A stretch of DNA of 64,000 nt from Breviolum minutum Mf 1.05b.01 (GCA_000507305.1 DF240863.1:1-64000); one strand, 5' to 3'; counted from the stretch's first letter, positions 21,530 to 32,142 are shown. Notes: generated by a model from the letters alone, not told the origin. Program-made: numbers and translations.

Positions 21530-21708
21530 GTGAGCTACGAAAAAAAAAACCGGGGTCCGTGACTTTCCATGAAATACTGGTTGTTTCATAGGGATCCTTA
21601 TCATGGCTTATTAAGATCCCCACATACCTGGGTAGTTTTTCATCCCCTAAAGCCTATAGACCCTAAACAACCAGGGGTCCTTTTTGCATTGCTTGGGTGG
21701 CACTTTTT
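21530..21708 (+). repeat. Family F repeat copy (near full length)
   Basis: GAGCTACGAAAAAAAAAACC, GACTTTCCATGAAATACTGG, ATAGGGATCCTTATCATGG, CCCACATACCTGGGTAG, AAACAACCAGGGGTCC, TGCATTGCTTGGG. Confidence 0.65.
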
Positions 21709-21925
21709 TTTCGGCCCCTTGAGCTAAACAAAGCCAAAGCATCAATCCATCTACCAACATGGCCAATGCCTGGTTCCACAAGGAATAGAAACGCAAGGAT
21801 CGGATCTTGCTCATAGGCTGTGGAAACAAACTTTCCTGACGAAAAAGCTGAAGCAACGGGGGGTTTGGTTGGTGGGGCGAGGGTTCCAGAAGGGTTTCCG
21901 GAAGAGAAGTTTTGTTTTGGGACAC
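21647..21925 (-). CDS. Weak coding-like segment, unknown
   Basis: From the ATG at 21925 the frame reads KTSLPETLLEPSPHQPNPPL and FRQESLFPQPMSKIRSLRFY, then a hydrophobic stretch WNQALAMLVDGLMLWLCLAQ, before entering Family F at about 21708. If real, the coding sequence is truncated by, or spliced before, the repeat. No family recognised. Confidence 0.25.
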   Translation of the reverse strand: MSQNKTSLPETLLEPSPHQPNPPLLQLFRQESLFPQPMSKIRSLRFYSLWNQALAMLVDGLMLWLCLAQGAEKKVPPKQCKKDPWLFRVYRL

Positions 21926-22482
21926 TTTTTGCTAGATGGTTGAGTCAATTGGGACTACTGTAACAGTAGAGATTGCAACAAATACAATTAAGAGGCGTTT
22001 CCCTGGTTGTAAGTGAAACCTTTCACCCCAGTAAACCCTACGTTTATCACGTCGTCAGTTTTAACAGGAAACAGGAATTTACATCCACATATCCACCAGG
22101 TTTTCGGGGGCACAATACTGTATTGCATCATTTTGAAACAAACATTGAAATTGGGTCGGATATTTTTTGGTTGGATAAATTTCACCTTCAAACGTTCGGT
22201 TTTTCAGATGCTCGGGAAAAATTGCTAGCAAATGGTGAACAAATTCCATGGTGATTTACCATTTTCCATTAAAATCATCATCCTGATATCCAGGGGACCT
22301 CTGGAAACCTGAGAGATTCGCTCCATTCGCACCAGCTATAGGCCCCTCCCTACCCAGGATGCAAATGTCTCGTTGTCAAATGACGAAGGTTTAGGGATTT
22401 CATGTCATCGTGGTGACTGGAATCCTGGGAATACAAACCTAAGTTCTGCGTGAAGGACCCGCAAAAAATAACATCACCATTT

Positions 22483-22571
22483 CTTGGAGGATCATCCCAG
22501 TTAGCAACTGGTTAGTAACCATAATTGAAAAATCCACTGGGCAGGGTTGTTTCCCGGCCTAATCCTCCAAG
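22483..22571. mobile_element. Family I palindromic element, short copy
   Basis: CTTGGAGGATCATCCCAG at the left and GGCCTAATCCTCCAAG at the right, followed by TA. The interior is shortened to about 50 bp. Confidence 0.55.
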
Positions 22572-22755
22572 TATTCAGTATTAGCTGGATCCAACTATTT
22601 GAGCCACTTTAAAAAACCCGGGGCCCCTTACTTTCCATCAAATACTGGTTGTTTACTAGGGATCCTTACAATGGATTTTTAAAATCGTTGAAAAACAGGG
22701 TAATATAGCCAATATCTTAAATAACCTAATTAACCCAGGAGGTCCAATAAAATTT

Positions 22756-22950
22756 TCAAACATAGTCATATCTGGTTGGTTCGAGCCACAGCTGAGAAGA
22801 TGCTCCAAAAGCTTCACTGCCAAAAAACTCCAACCCAGCCCCACCGACCCTTGCCTGAGTGCGATCAGAAAAGAACTCATGACGAAGGAAATACCACCTA
22901 GTCAACACCCCCGGTGAATCCAGTGAAACTGTGCTCCAAAAAAATCGCAT
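22756..22950 (-). CDS. Weak coding-like segment, unknown
   Basis: Reads EFFSDRTQARVGGAGLEFFG and SEAFGASSQLWLEPTRYDY in a GC-richer patch. An overlapping frame (22656-22880) is also open and slightly protein-like (MSSFLIALRQGSVGLGWSFL). Only one can be coding, and neither matches a family I know. Confidence 0.2.
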   Translation of the reverse strand: MRFFWSTVSLDSPGVLTRWYFLRHEFFSDRTQARVGGAGLEFFGSEAFGASSQLWLEPTRYDYV

Positions 22951-23352
22951 TAATCAAGAAATATTTGAAACTCAGTGTGTTATCCCTACTTTCATTGGGT
23001 TAATCATGATGGAAGTATATGTCATAGGTCCCTGCAAGTGTTGTTGGGATTGTATGAGCCTAGAAAAGCTTGCGCGCGAAAAGAACCTTACCGTTGAAAT
23101 TGGTTTGTGGTTGAGGAGGATAGACAGGATAGACAAAATGACAATCGCGTTGACGAATCTGGATAGTGGCTTCAAACCAAATCGAAATCATTACTTTCAC
23201 TACAGTCAAATGGATCATTCTCCCAAGTTTTTGACTTCAGTAGTTGCATCCAGTTGCGCAATCATGTCGTCCCCGTCAAGCCGGGGCCTTTGAAAGAAAG
23301 GCGGAATGATGACAGAAGGGGACAAAATCTCGCCATTTAGTTTTCAGACACG

Positions 23353-23604
23353 TCACAAGTACACTGGAGTTAGACGGTCTTCGCTGCGAAGCCATTGTTG
23401 TAAACGTTTCGAGGCAAACAAAGAAGCAAACCAGGAGAAGCAAGCCAAAAGACCAAACACTTGTCCGCGTGTTCCACTGCCCGTATAGAATGTCAAGTTT
23501 TCCAGCTCCGCAGCCTCGCTGTAAGCATTGCCACGTGGCTCCACAAACAGCTGGCCGGGTCTCTGTTGCCCCGCAATAGATGGGACCCGGTTATTTCTGT
23601 GCAT
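23353..23604 (-). CDS. Coding-like segment with a C-terminal hydrophobic stretch (83 codons)
   Basis: ATG at 23604 with an in-frame TAG just upstream. Reads NRVPSIAGQQRPGQLFVEPR, GNAYSEAAELENLTFYTGSG, then FGLLACFSWFASLFASKRL, which could be one membrane-spanning helix, and ends LRSEDRLTPVYL. Repeat-free and GC-richer than its surroundings. Could be a small membrane protein or the last exon of one. Function unknown. Confidence 0.35.
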   Translation of the reverse strand: MHRNNRVPSIAGQQRPGQLFVEPRGNAYSEAAELENLTFYTGSGTRGQVFGLLACFSWFASLFASKRLQQWLRSEDRLTPVYL

Positions 23605-23815
23605 CTACAATCTACAATCGGTACGGTTATCTTGACACACTTTGACGGATCTTGGCACGGGCGCGAAGGTCCAAGAACGATGCAACGCAATGGTTCGTTC
23701 GAAACCTTTGCTCACCATTTACCCATGGATCAGCGTCACTTGGATGAATGAGTACAACCCCAGTTTTGGCCCCAGCGATGGATTTCAAAATCACAGCCGG
23801 TGCTGATAACTGATC

Positions 23816-24189
23816 TTGAAGGATTGAAAGTCTGCATCAACCAGCCCGTTGTGGACTGACATTTCCCTTCTGTCAAAACTTTCTCACGGCCTGTTGAATC
23901 TTTGTGGCAGGCCTCTCCAGTTTCTTGTCTTCTTCAGGAACTTCGCGGCCCTCTCAAGTTTCTTGTCTTCTTCAGGAACTGTGTGACCCATGGATTCAAA
24001 CCAATCTTTCAACACGGACCATCCATTGGGTTTTTTCATGATGCTCAGGTCATGCATGATCTTACCAGGAGCAATCGCTTTACCAATCTTTCCAGTAACT
24101 GCAGTAAAATCGGCAACATCATGACCTGCAACTCCGTGTGACAACATGATACCTGCAAGTTTGCTTTTTCGCAAGCATTTGCATTTCAT
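23816..24189 (-). pseudogene. Coding-like segment with frameshifted tandem duplication and IQ-like tail
   Basis: Reads LSHGVAGHDVADFTAVTGKI, GKAIAPGKIMHDLSIMKKPN and GWSVLKDWFESMG, then a duplicated VPEEDKKLER block. The two copies of the DNA block (about 23925-24000) are 38 bp apart, not 39, so the second copy is out of frame and the frame ends at 23884. In the shifted frame the second copy reads VPEEDKKLERPATKIQQAVR and stops within a few codons. ATKIQQAVR resembles a calmodulin-binding IQ motif. Upstream TTGCAG at about 24152 is a plausible acceptor. The 5' end is unknown. Confidence 0.4.
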
Positions 24190-24299
24190 CCTTCGGCCCG
24201 CGGCCCCATAAATGGATCTTAAATTGGCAAGTTGAGCCTGGAGGGAGCTCCAAAAACAAGCCCATGGGTTGGTGGAAGAGTTGAAGGTGGGCTGGTCTT

Positions 24300-24888
24300 T
24301 CAGTGGGGATTTTGAGTGGTGTCTGGCAAAGAACTAAGGAGAAAGAACATGTCAATGTCAGATTCGGGCAGTCCTGGCAGGGCCATGAGTTCCGCCAAAC
24401 ATCTTACCAGCCAGGGTGGGTTGACACACTGCCCACCCTGCATGTCGTGGCAGTGCATCTCTCCTTGGGGGTAGGTGGGGCTTCTTTGCTGCTCCTCCTC
24501 CTCTTGTTTTGCCCTTCTTCCTTTTCTTCTTTTACTCTGCGTTCCCCTGCTAGTCCATAGGGTTGGCCCCTCATATGGCTTTGGCAAAACTCTGTGCCGC
24601 CTGCGCATTTCCCTGCTCTGATTTCGTGATTCGATCCAAAGGTACCCAAGTTTTGATCCCAAATGCACTTTATAGACGGCCCCAAAGAATTTGATCGCAA
24701 TGTTCATGGTGCTGCCTAATCCTCTTTGAGGTGGGAATTTTACTCATGATCCAAAAGATGAGGAGGTCATGAAACACTTCAGTGGTCATAACGAAAGGGA
24801 CTGCATCTTTACGAAAGTGAATCATCACTGACCTTGTCACTGACTCATGTTGCAGTTCATGTGAATTTTCCACCTCCATGCCATACAA
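24300..24888 (-). CDS. Coding-like region in two overlapping frames, unknown
   Basis: 24670-24888 reads SVMIHFRKDAVPFVMTTEVF and HDLLIFWIMSKIP. 24300-24707 reads AIKFFGAVYKVHLGSKLGYL, WIESRNQSREMRRRHR, an acidic/basic low-complexity SKRRKGRRAKQEEEEQQRS and LVRCLAELMALPGLPESDID, ending at a stop after TTQNPH. The two frames overlap by 38 bp, which suggests one gene with an indel or an intron near 24690. No domain recognised. It lies in the element-poor 23.3-26.7 kb island and on the same strand as its neighbours. Confidence 0.3.
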
Positions 24889-25460
24889 AAAAGATCATTG
24901 CCACATGCTTTCAATGCACACACGAATGCCTGATAACATGGCATGGACACTGCCGGTTCAAAAAAAGTTATGCCTTGTCAGCCACGAGTGGACCCACATG
25001 AAAACTAATATGGGTTTTCGAACTCTGTGGTGGCGGTCAACTGCCAGAACACCCTGTGGTGCCTGCTCAGCAGCAGCAGCGCTCTCCCTTTTGCGCTGCT
25101 TCCTCGTCTTCGAGGGTGTCTTGCGTTCTCAGATTACCAAAAAAAACAACACAACCAAACGGCGGCAGAAACAATACAAGCAAAAAGTAGCAGAAAGAAG
25201 AGAGGCAAAACAACAACACAAAAACATTTAGAATGTGATAATTACGGTATGATTTGAACTGCATGCAGCTGTATCATCCATCTCCAAATGATGACACAAT
25301 TCTTCATGAGGCTCCCCTAAGCATATTCTAAATGTCGTTGTGCTGCTAGAAAAGGCCGAGGATCCCGCCCAGTCATCAGTTCTTCATCTTATTCATTCAT
25401 CATTCTAACTGGAAAATCGCCGATCCCCAAAGCTTTCACTCATGTCGGCCATGGTGTTAG
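24846..25460 (-). pseudogene. Tandem duplication unit A, degraded copy of the 25487-25868 unit
   Basis: Shares with unit B the blocks ATGTGAATTTTCCACC, GCCTGATAACATGGC, the Ala-coding CAG run next to CTTTTGCGCTGCTTCCTCGT, and CAGTTCTTCATCTT to TCATGTCGGCCATGGTG. In unit A the sequence matching MMNEQDEE has a TAA after MMNE (near 25400), the Ala tract is only three to four codons, and about 230 bp of A-rich DNA (25130-25330) interrupts it. It is therefore the broken copy. Confidence 0.6.
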
Positions 25461-25486
25461 CATTGAAAATTCCTTGGTGTCGCCAT

Positions 25487-25868
25487 GTGAATTTTCCACC
25501 CCCTTCCATACAAAATTGAGCATTGCCACTTGCTTTCAACGCACACAGGAATGCCTGATAACATGGCGTGCCAGACCCTGTGGCGCCGCGGCAAGGACCG
25601 CTGACAGGTAGAAGTACCCGTAGAGCAGGAAGCCGTTGTCCCCATACGGATCATCGGCAATGAAGACTGCGTGGGCGGCCGCCTGCAGAGGGGCCTCCTC
25701 AGCAGCAGCAGCAGCAGCAGCAGCGCTTTCCCTTTTGCGCTGCTTCCTCGTCTTCTTCGAGGATTTCTTTGTTGTCCCACTCATCAGTTCTTCATCTTGT
25801 TCATTCATCATTCTAACCGGAAAATCGCCAATTTCCCAAAGCTTTCACTCATGTCGGCCATGGTGTTC
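25487..25868 (-). CDS. Tandem duplication unit B, Lys/Arg-rich poly-Ala protein segment
   Basis: From 25811 the frame reads MMNEQDEELMSGTTKKSSKK, TRKQRKRES, eight Ala from a CAG/GCT run, EEAPLQAAAHAVFIADDPYG and DNGFLLYGYFYLSAVLAAAP, ending at 25536. A basic nuclear-signal-like N-terminus is followed by a hydrophobic segment. The following part of the unit is open in another frame (MLSGIPVCVESKWQCSILYG). The unit is repeated at 24846-25460, where it is broken. No family recognised. Confidence 0.4.
25701..25724. repeat. CAG trinucleotide tract
   Basis: Eight AGC units encoding poly-Ala on the minus strand. The homologous site in unit A (about 25071-25082) has three to four, so the tract has expanded or contracted since the duplication. 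Confidence 0.9.
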
Positions 25869-26151
25869 TCTTGGTCGTCGGTTTCTTGGCAAGTTCACCT
25901 GCGTGAAGCCCAGTGTCACTGCCCACGTCAAGCAAGACACACGGCGGACGGTCGGGCCATATTTTGAGGCAGCACGCCGCGCCCAGCTGCGAAACCCTTT
26001 CAGCTGACACAACCCTTGCTTTTTTGGTGATCTTTGGCAAGGTGCCATGCCATTTCTGTTCATTCATTTTCGCGACTGAACACTGAAGCGAGCACCTCCT
26101 GTCACGGTGATGCCCTGACGGAAACAACCGACACAAATCAAAACATGGCAA
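25849..26151 (-). CDS. Coding-like segment, unknown (100 codons)
   Basis: Reads MNEQKWHGTLPKITKKARVV, SAERVSQLGAACCLKIWPDR and CVLLDVGSDTGLHAGELAKK, ending TPWPT. LLDVGSDTG superficially resembles the glycine-rich motif I of S-adenosylmethionine-dependent methyltransferases (xLDxGxGxG), but the rest of the fold is not visible, so I do not assign it. The 3' end runs into duplication unit B. Confidence 0.35.
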   Translation of the reverse strand: MPCFDLCRLFPSGHHRDRRCSLQCSVAKMNEQKWHGTLPKITKKARVVSAERVSQLGAACCLKIWPDRPPCVLLDVGSDTGLHAGELAKKPTTKRTPWPT

Positions 26152-26237
26152 TCAAGAGCACCTCTTCCACGACCATGCCAGTCTCTGCGCTAGCACGATC
26201 ATGATCGAATCTCCTTGGCACAAATCATTGGTTTACG

Positions 26238-26708
26238 TCACGTCATGTCACTGCACCTGGCGTCCCAAATTTCCAATACTACGACCAGAACTGTGGACAC
26301 ACGGGGAGATTCATTGTGGGCGAGCCACACATTCTGCGTCCTCAAGTTGTGGCGATGAGCGACCCATGTGCGATGAACGCTGGATAAACTGTTTCGCCCT
26401 AAAGCCAGTTGCCTTTGCACGGGGAAGCCTTGGTAGACCAGTGTGTCCAGGCATTGATTAAGGCATAACACTGCACATGTGCAAGGTGCAATGAACAGCC
26501 GCAGGCAATGCAAGGCCTTGCTATGTAACAGCAAAGAATGAACATGCTTGCAAGTGAAGCTCATGTGCAGAACATCTGGAAAAACATCAGCAGAGCCCGG
26601 GTAAATATGTGGCACGCAGGACCATGCAAATAGGAACAGCCCAACAATGTTCGTAATAGCAGATTCATGAGGCCTCATCAAAGTATTTGCAGCCATGAAA
26701 CTCGTCAT
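26238..26708 (-). CDS. Open reading frame of 156 codons, unknown
   Basis: Among the longest uninterrupted frames in the window. Cys/His-rich, with hydrophobic stretches such as ITNIVGLFLFAWSCVPHIYP and LLLHSKALHCLRLFIAPCTC. Composition is not clearly protein-like and no motif is recognised. Listed because of its length and its position in the gene-like island. Confidence 0.25.
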   Translation of the reverse strand: MTSFMAANTLMRPHESAITNIVGLFLFAWSCVPHIYPGSADVFPDVLHMSFTCKHVHSLLLHSKALHCLRLFIAPCTCAVLCLNQCLDTLVYQGFPVQRQLALGRNSLSSVHRTWVAHRHNLRTQNVWLAHNESPRVSTVLVVVLEIWDARCSDMT

Positions 26709-26949
26709 GTCTTTTGATACTCACAAACTTGTCATCCAAGACCACCAGAATGGTTTGAGAACGATTATCATGCCAATTGATTTGCATGATTGGTGTCATG
26801 AGTGGCTGTTGGATCACAATCACCTGTCACACGATCACTTTCAAGTTCTATGTCAGTGTGCTTTCCTGCAAGTACAATCTGGGCACATTGAAGGTCGTGA
26901 AGCCTCCTGACAGTCACAGGTAGAGCCAATGCTTGAGCCCAAACCATCA

Positions 26950-27790
26950 TTCTGGGTATCCATGTTAATCTTCTGAGGGTGTAAATAACCCTACCGAGAG
27001 AAAAACATGATTTGTATATAATCACCAAATTCTGAATCACTTACGCATTTAAACAGATTCAAAAATTCATCTGCCGACTCTGTCCCTGTCATTGTTTTCT
27101 GCCACCCGTTGGCCTCAAATTCAAATCCTCACGACCTTCATCTTCCATCGTCCAGACTTCCACCACTTGGATTTTCCTCGATATCCACCCAGAATTTTCG
27201 GGTTTTCTCAAACGTTTGGGGGGGGGGGAAAAAGCCCGCCCACGGGACTGAGAAGTGGCAAAGAGTAGCTCCCGGTGCTCACTTCATATTCAAAACGCAG
27301 TAAAAAATTGATAGATTTGTTGGAAACAATTTTTACATCACATCTAAAACCATCCTTCAGAAATCACTTAACTCAACTCAAACGTGGCGAAATAAAATTC
27401 TGCAGGTCTTTGCCAAAAGTGTTTCCCCCCAAAAAAAGGAAAGCACCAAAAGTTAGGATTGGAGATGTTACAGGGGTCATGAAAAATGACACCAACCCAA
27501 ACAATGCACTATTTTAAGGGAAATCCCTCAAAATTCCCTCAAAATTACCAGCAACATTTTATCATTATATAATTTTGATTTCCCCCAAATGTTTGGGGCT
27601 CAATTTACCATACACCATACATTTACATAAATAGGTCAGATTTGCACATTTCCCCCCAAACAGGTCCCGTTTAATGACCCCTGTGCTAAATACCCTCAAA
27701 ACTGCTATATCTTAAAGCTCCAAACAAACCCGCTGAAAACAACACCCTCAATATTTTCAACAAATCTCATGAATCCCTAGCGGGAAGTTT
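26950..27790. other. AT-rich intergenic stretch
   Basis: G run at 27221-27230. Direct similarity between 27470-27560 and 14380-14480 / 21440-21500 (CACCAACCCAAAC, AAGGGAAATCCCTCAAA, CCAGCAACATT, CATCAA, TTTGATCCC) shows another diffuse repeat family. No coding-like frame. Confidence 0.45.
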
Positions 27791-28062
27791 TGAGCCACGA
27801 AACAAAACCCGGGGTCCCTTACTTTCCATGAAATAGTGGTTGGTTTATAGAGATCCATGGGAAAGGTATTTTTTTACCTACATTCAACATTAAACAATTA
27901 TCAACACGTAGGTAAGTCCCATGAAATACTGGTTGCTTAATGTTAATAGGGATCCTTATATAATGGTTTATGAAATATTCCACAGATAACTGGATAGTAT
28001 TCTCCCCAATATACTCTAAAACAACTTAAAACAACCAGCTTTTTCATTGCTCATTCTTTTTT
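27790..28062 (+). repeat. Two partial Family F copies in tandem
   Basis: 27790-27872 is the left half (GAGCCACGAAACAAAACCCG; CCATGAAATAGTGGTTGG). 27906-28062 is a fuller copy (CATGAAATACTGGTTGC; ATAGGGATCCTTATATAATG; ACAACCAGCTTTTTCATTGC). Confidence 0.55.
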
Positions 28063-28112
28063 TCGAAGCCACCACCCGGTCCGACTCTGTTGGAAGGTAT
28101 TTTTTATGGCTA

Positions 28113-28232
28113 TCCTCCTGGTAAACTTACATGGCAGGCGGGAAAAGCTACCATTTTATGTAGGAAATACATCGTCATTCATGGTCCGTTTTCCAGCCAG
28201 CTATGTTAGTTTACTGGAGCGTGCATTCGTTT
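28113..28232. mobile_element. Family D palindromic element
   Basis: CCTCCTGGTAAACTTACATG at the left and CAGCCAGCTATGTTAGTTTA with CTGGAG at the right, around the shared core TAGGAAATACATCGTC. Related copies are at 18609, 41335 and 44618. Confidence 0.55.
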
Positions 28233-28501
28233 TTCGGAGGGTGGGTTTTTATCCTAAATCTTCCTCTGTCGATATGTACTTAGATGTTTAAAGTTTAGGC
28301 AAATCTTGAGGGGATACGCTGTCTTCAACGGGAATAGTTATAGATGTATTGTGAACATATGGCGGCATGACAATCATTACATTATACTACATGATGTTTG
28401 TGATTCGTAAGGGTGAGGGTTTCAAAATTTAGGCGTGTTTGACATCACTTGGTTCAGTCTAAAATTGATTTTGAAGAGATCTTTTGGCCTAGAAACCAGT
28501 T

Positions 28502-28632
28502 GAACAATGAAAAAGGGCCCCCTGGTTGGTTAGTTTATATAGTGGATGAGAAACTACCCACTTATATTGGGATTATGTCATAAACCATTATAAGGATCCC
28601 TATTAGAACAACCAGTATTTCATAGGAGTTGT
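28502..28632 (-). repeat. Family F repeat copy, inverted
   Basis: CAATGAAAAAGGGCCCCC, TATAGTGGATGAGAAACTACC, ACCATTATAAGGATCCC and CAACCAGTATTTCAT are the reverse complement of the usual F order. Most F copies are plus; the other clear inverted one is 43628-43775. Confidence 0.6.
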
Positions 28633-29030
28633 AAGGCAGTTTTGTTTCCTGGATCAGGAACGCATCATGGTACCTAAACAACCATTTTTGGTGGAATCTC
28701 ATCCTCATCCACCTCATCATCAAATCCTCATCTCAGCTTAACGGCAGCCCAGTCCATGTGATTGCCATATTTACGTAGCCATTTTTCCCCTAAAACTTTG
28801 GCCTAAATTCTTGACCCAAAATTGAAGGATCAAAGTCCCAACCTACTTTAAAAAACATGCTGAAAGATGAGAGATAATTACAAGTCTTGACTTAACATGG
28901 ATTGCTCATCCCATCTTAGCTTCTCTTGAAGTTATGTTCACCAATAGGTGGAAGGTTTCTAAGATCTGACTAGCTGTCTTTCATTGCCATTTGTGAGCAA
29001 GAACCCCCTGTGTCATGTTGCAGTCCCTTA

Positions 29031-29149
29031 CTTGGAGGATCAATGGAAAATGGAACCATTTGAAGATGTATTTCCTGTTGAACATGGGGATTCTCCAGGC
29101 AATCATGTATGTTAGTGTTCAGGGGGTGTAACTGTGATGATCCTCCAAG
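29031..29149. mobile_element. Family I element inserted in a coding-like segment
   Basis: CTTGGAGGATC at the left and GATGATCCTCCAAG at the right, with TA at 29029-29030 and 29150-29151. It separates two pieces of minus-strand coding-like sequence. Confidence 0.65.
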
Positions 29150-29151
29150 TA

Positions 29152-29329
29152 GTTGCAACACCTTGCCACACCGGAAGTTTTTGTGGTAGACCAGAAGCCC
29201 ATCGACCACAATGGTAAGTTCTGAGAACAAGTCCTGAGTACAACAGGTGCGCTGGATGTCACTGGCAATCCCCTTAGCGCATCCAAACAACAGCTGAGAA
29301 GGTCTATAAATCTTTTGCATATAGTTCAA
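29152..29329 (-). CDS. Coding-like segment interrupted by Family I, unknown
   Basis: Reads YMQKIYRPSQLLFGCAKGIA, SDIQRTCCTQDLFSELTIVV and DGLLVYHKNFRCGKVLQ and then enters the palindromic element at 29149. Codon use is even and the segment is protein-like. The frame stays open through the element by chance (stop at 28970). Family unknown. The fact that the element begins immediately after the best coding stretch suggests disruption, or that the element lies at an exon edge. Confidence 0.4.
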
Positions 29330-31224
29330 ACTTGACCTTCAAACAAATATTATCACTACTTCATGCGGGGTCCCCATACTCACTAATGACACACCTTAGA
29401 AAAATATCGTCTTCACTTCGATGTATGAACGGGCTTGCATCAAAAAAAGTCAGGGTTTTATGGATGAACTTCACAGGTTACATCAACTGAAAACCTGCTC
29501 GTGGAATCCGAAGCTTTTGAATTGTTGTCGGTCCCATAATCGTAAATACCCAGTGGAGCAACGTTCTTGCATTTGAGACGCAAAATACCCTACTGAGTAT
29601 TATACTGTTGGGTCCCAAACACGCTGTTTACCAACCATAATCTTAAATACCCTGTTGGGTCCCAAATCCCCTTTGGAAACATCTGAGCAACGGAAACAAA
29701 TCCCTGTTGACATTCCATTATCATTGAAATACTGGCTGGGTAATATGGATCCTTATTTCATGGCTTACGAAATAGTCCAGGAATGCACCTGGGTAGTATA
29801 ACCCCTATGTCAATGTGGTAGTATAATCCCCTATTGCTTGGCCAAGATGCTTGGAAAACATGCAAAACATTTTCTCCCAAATGGTGGTTTCATTCACCAA
29901 CATGTTCAGGTACCTAAAATGGAGGAATCCTGAACCTTGTTTCGGCTAGGCTTTCCCTTACATAAGCCGTATCCATACGGCTTGTTTTGGTGAGGAGTCC
30001 TCCATTCTAGGGTACCTGCAAGGTTATACACTTAACAGGGAGCCCTCCCAAGAAAGGAAACGCGAACACGTCTCCAAAAATCATGTTTCAGGGGCGAACT
30101 AGTAACCGTCCAGGGAGTAAATACATGGCTAGAGGGGTTAGCAAGTTACATGGAAAGCACACTTCCTAGACATCCAGGAACCATAAATACCTCCCCAGCT
30201 GTGAGCGGGGTGTTTTGATCTATGCATGCTTTGGTGGTTTTGTTGTCATACCGAACCTCAGTTTCGGAAAACTTGGATGACAGGGATCACTACTGGTTGG
30301 TTCAGCTTTGAGGGGGTTCACATTTCTCGAGGTGAAGGGTAGACATCAACCTCTCTCCTGGAACTGGAACTGCATGAAACCACCAAAACCTGGACCTCAA
30401 ACCACCTGTTTTTTTTCGACAACAAAACATGTCAAGATGCGAGGTAGCCATAATCGATTCCCAACATCGGATGTACTAAACTCAAAGTGCCTGGTGGATG
30501 CTCCTGTCGGGTTGATCTCGCAGTGAGCATGGAAAGGTACTGTACCCCAACTCCAACCTTTGAAATGATGGGTTTTTCCACAAGGTTGGGTTTTTCAAAG
30601 TAGAAATTTCTTCCAAGTATTTTGGGTGATTTTCTTGAATTTTTTTCTCCAAATTGCGGAAGATTGGACAGAACGTTGACCCACGACATGATGTTCCATG
30701 AAATATTGGTCGGTTACTGTTTAATAGGAACCCTTACAATGGTTTACTTTTCATCCCCGTACGGCAGGGTGGTAAAATTCTGTATTAAAACAACCAGCCC
30801 CGGTTTTGAATACTGCTTGCTTCTCAGTTTCCCTGACAGCACTCAACTCATCGATTTGAACCCTAAAACCAGATCCCTTGAATGTCAAAAAATGGTGCCA
30901 AATAATAAATGCATTCTCTCACCAAATGGTCATCAAATTTTCATCGCACCGTAACAAAACATCCTTGTACCTTTCAAGACCTCTTCATAATTTGTAGGTA
31001 TATGCTGGGCCCTGTGGATAATCAATGGTAGAACCAAAAATTGGTGAAAATTGCCGAATGCTGATGCGGTTGTTGTCCATAACATTATTGCCCTTTGTAA
31101 AGACAAACTTCTTGTATCATGTCTTCATGCATTGTTTTCCTTCAGAATGTGATGAGTCCAAACCAACTTTCAGACTCCAAAAATGGTGGAATTTCATTGA
31201 CTATTCCGATGGAGAAAAACATAT
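29330..31224. other. Intergenic stretch with Family F copies
   Basis: F copies at about 29716-29840 and 30690-30800. A hairpin at 29905-30020 (GGTACCTAAAATGGAGGAATCC / GGAGTCCTCCATTCTAGGGTACC) has GCCGTATCCATACGGC at its tip. No convincing gene. Confidence 0.45.
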
Positions 31225-31326
31225 CTGGTTGGTGGCTGAACCAACCCATCCGAAAAAATGCTACATAGTCAAATTGCATCATTTTCCCAGGGGTGAAACT
31301 ACAAAACTTTTGAAATCACCACCTTG
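31225..31326 (+). mobile_element. Family A element, copy 8
   Basis: CTGGTTGGTGGCTGAACC to TTTTGAAATCACCACCTTG, with an exact duplication ATAT at 31221-31224 and 31327-31330. Confidence 0.8.
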
Positions 31327-32142
31327 ATATCAAAAGATGAATTTCAAAGGGCATTATCATTTTGTTTTGAAGTTGATATGATGTAAATGTTCATTGGGTC
31401 TAGCAAACATCTTGTGAATGACATCTATCTGCAACTATGTTGAACTCATATTCTGGGTTTGTCTGCTCAACCCCCAGCCAGTTGCTCAAGCATCAGCCCT
31501 ATGAAAAAAGGAGGCCTCGGAAAAAGTCCACCCCAGAAATGGTTCATTTTAGTAGCCAAAAACCATCAAAAACCACTGGATTTTTGGGGGTGCTAAATGT
31601 TGTGCCAGTGAATCTTGTTGGGTTGAGATCCAAAGATATTAAACCCGGCTGATTCCTTAAGAAACACCATTTGCATGTGGATATCCCCTTCCGTAAAAAT
31701 AGCTATAGGCCACGGACATGAAAAGGAAATTCATCTGCTTAACTACAAACACCTTTTAGGGGTGCAGCGGCAATACTTGCGCAGATATATGCACTACTTA
31801 GGTTCTACCTGAGCATGGCTTCGTTTGTTTTTGTTTAACGGTACCTGGCATGGCTCGAGCATTGCTGCAAATACGACGTGGGAATTAACTCAACCGACAA
31901 ACTCCAGAATTTTTTAAGATGAACGTAGCTTTAGCAAACAAACCCTGAAACTAACTGTTACCAGAGTATGCCTCTGAAAATAAGGGCATCCCGGCCATCC
32001 CAAACGGAAACTTCGAATCTGACAAAAAAATATGATTTTTTGACCGGGCATGCTTTGCTCGCTGTTCGTTTGTAAGGAAAGGTCATTTGCTGTTAGTTTC
32101 AGGGATTGTAAATAGAATTCAGCAACTGTTTTGTTCCGAAAA

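Noticed and set aside
25849-26151. Calling a methyltransferase from LLDVGSDTG
   Set aside because: A single short glycine-containing motif without the other methyltransferase motifs is not sufficient.
26201-26910. Plus-strand open frames of 71-86 codons
   Set aside because: They overlap the longer minus frame, have low-quality composition and show no motif.
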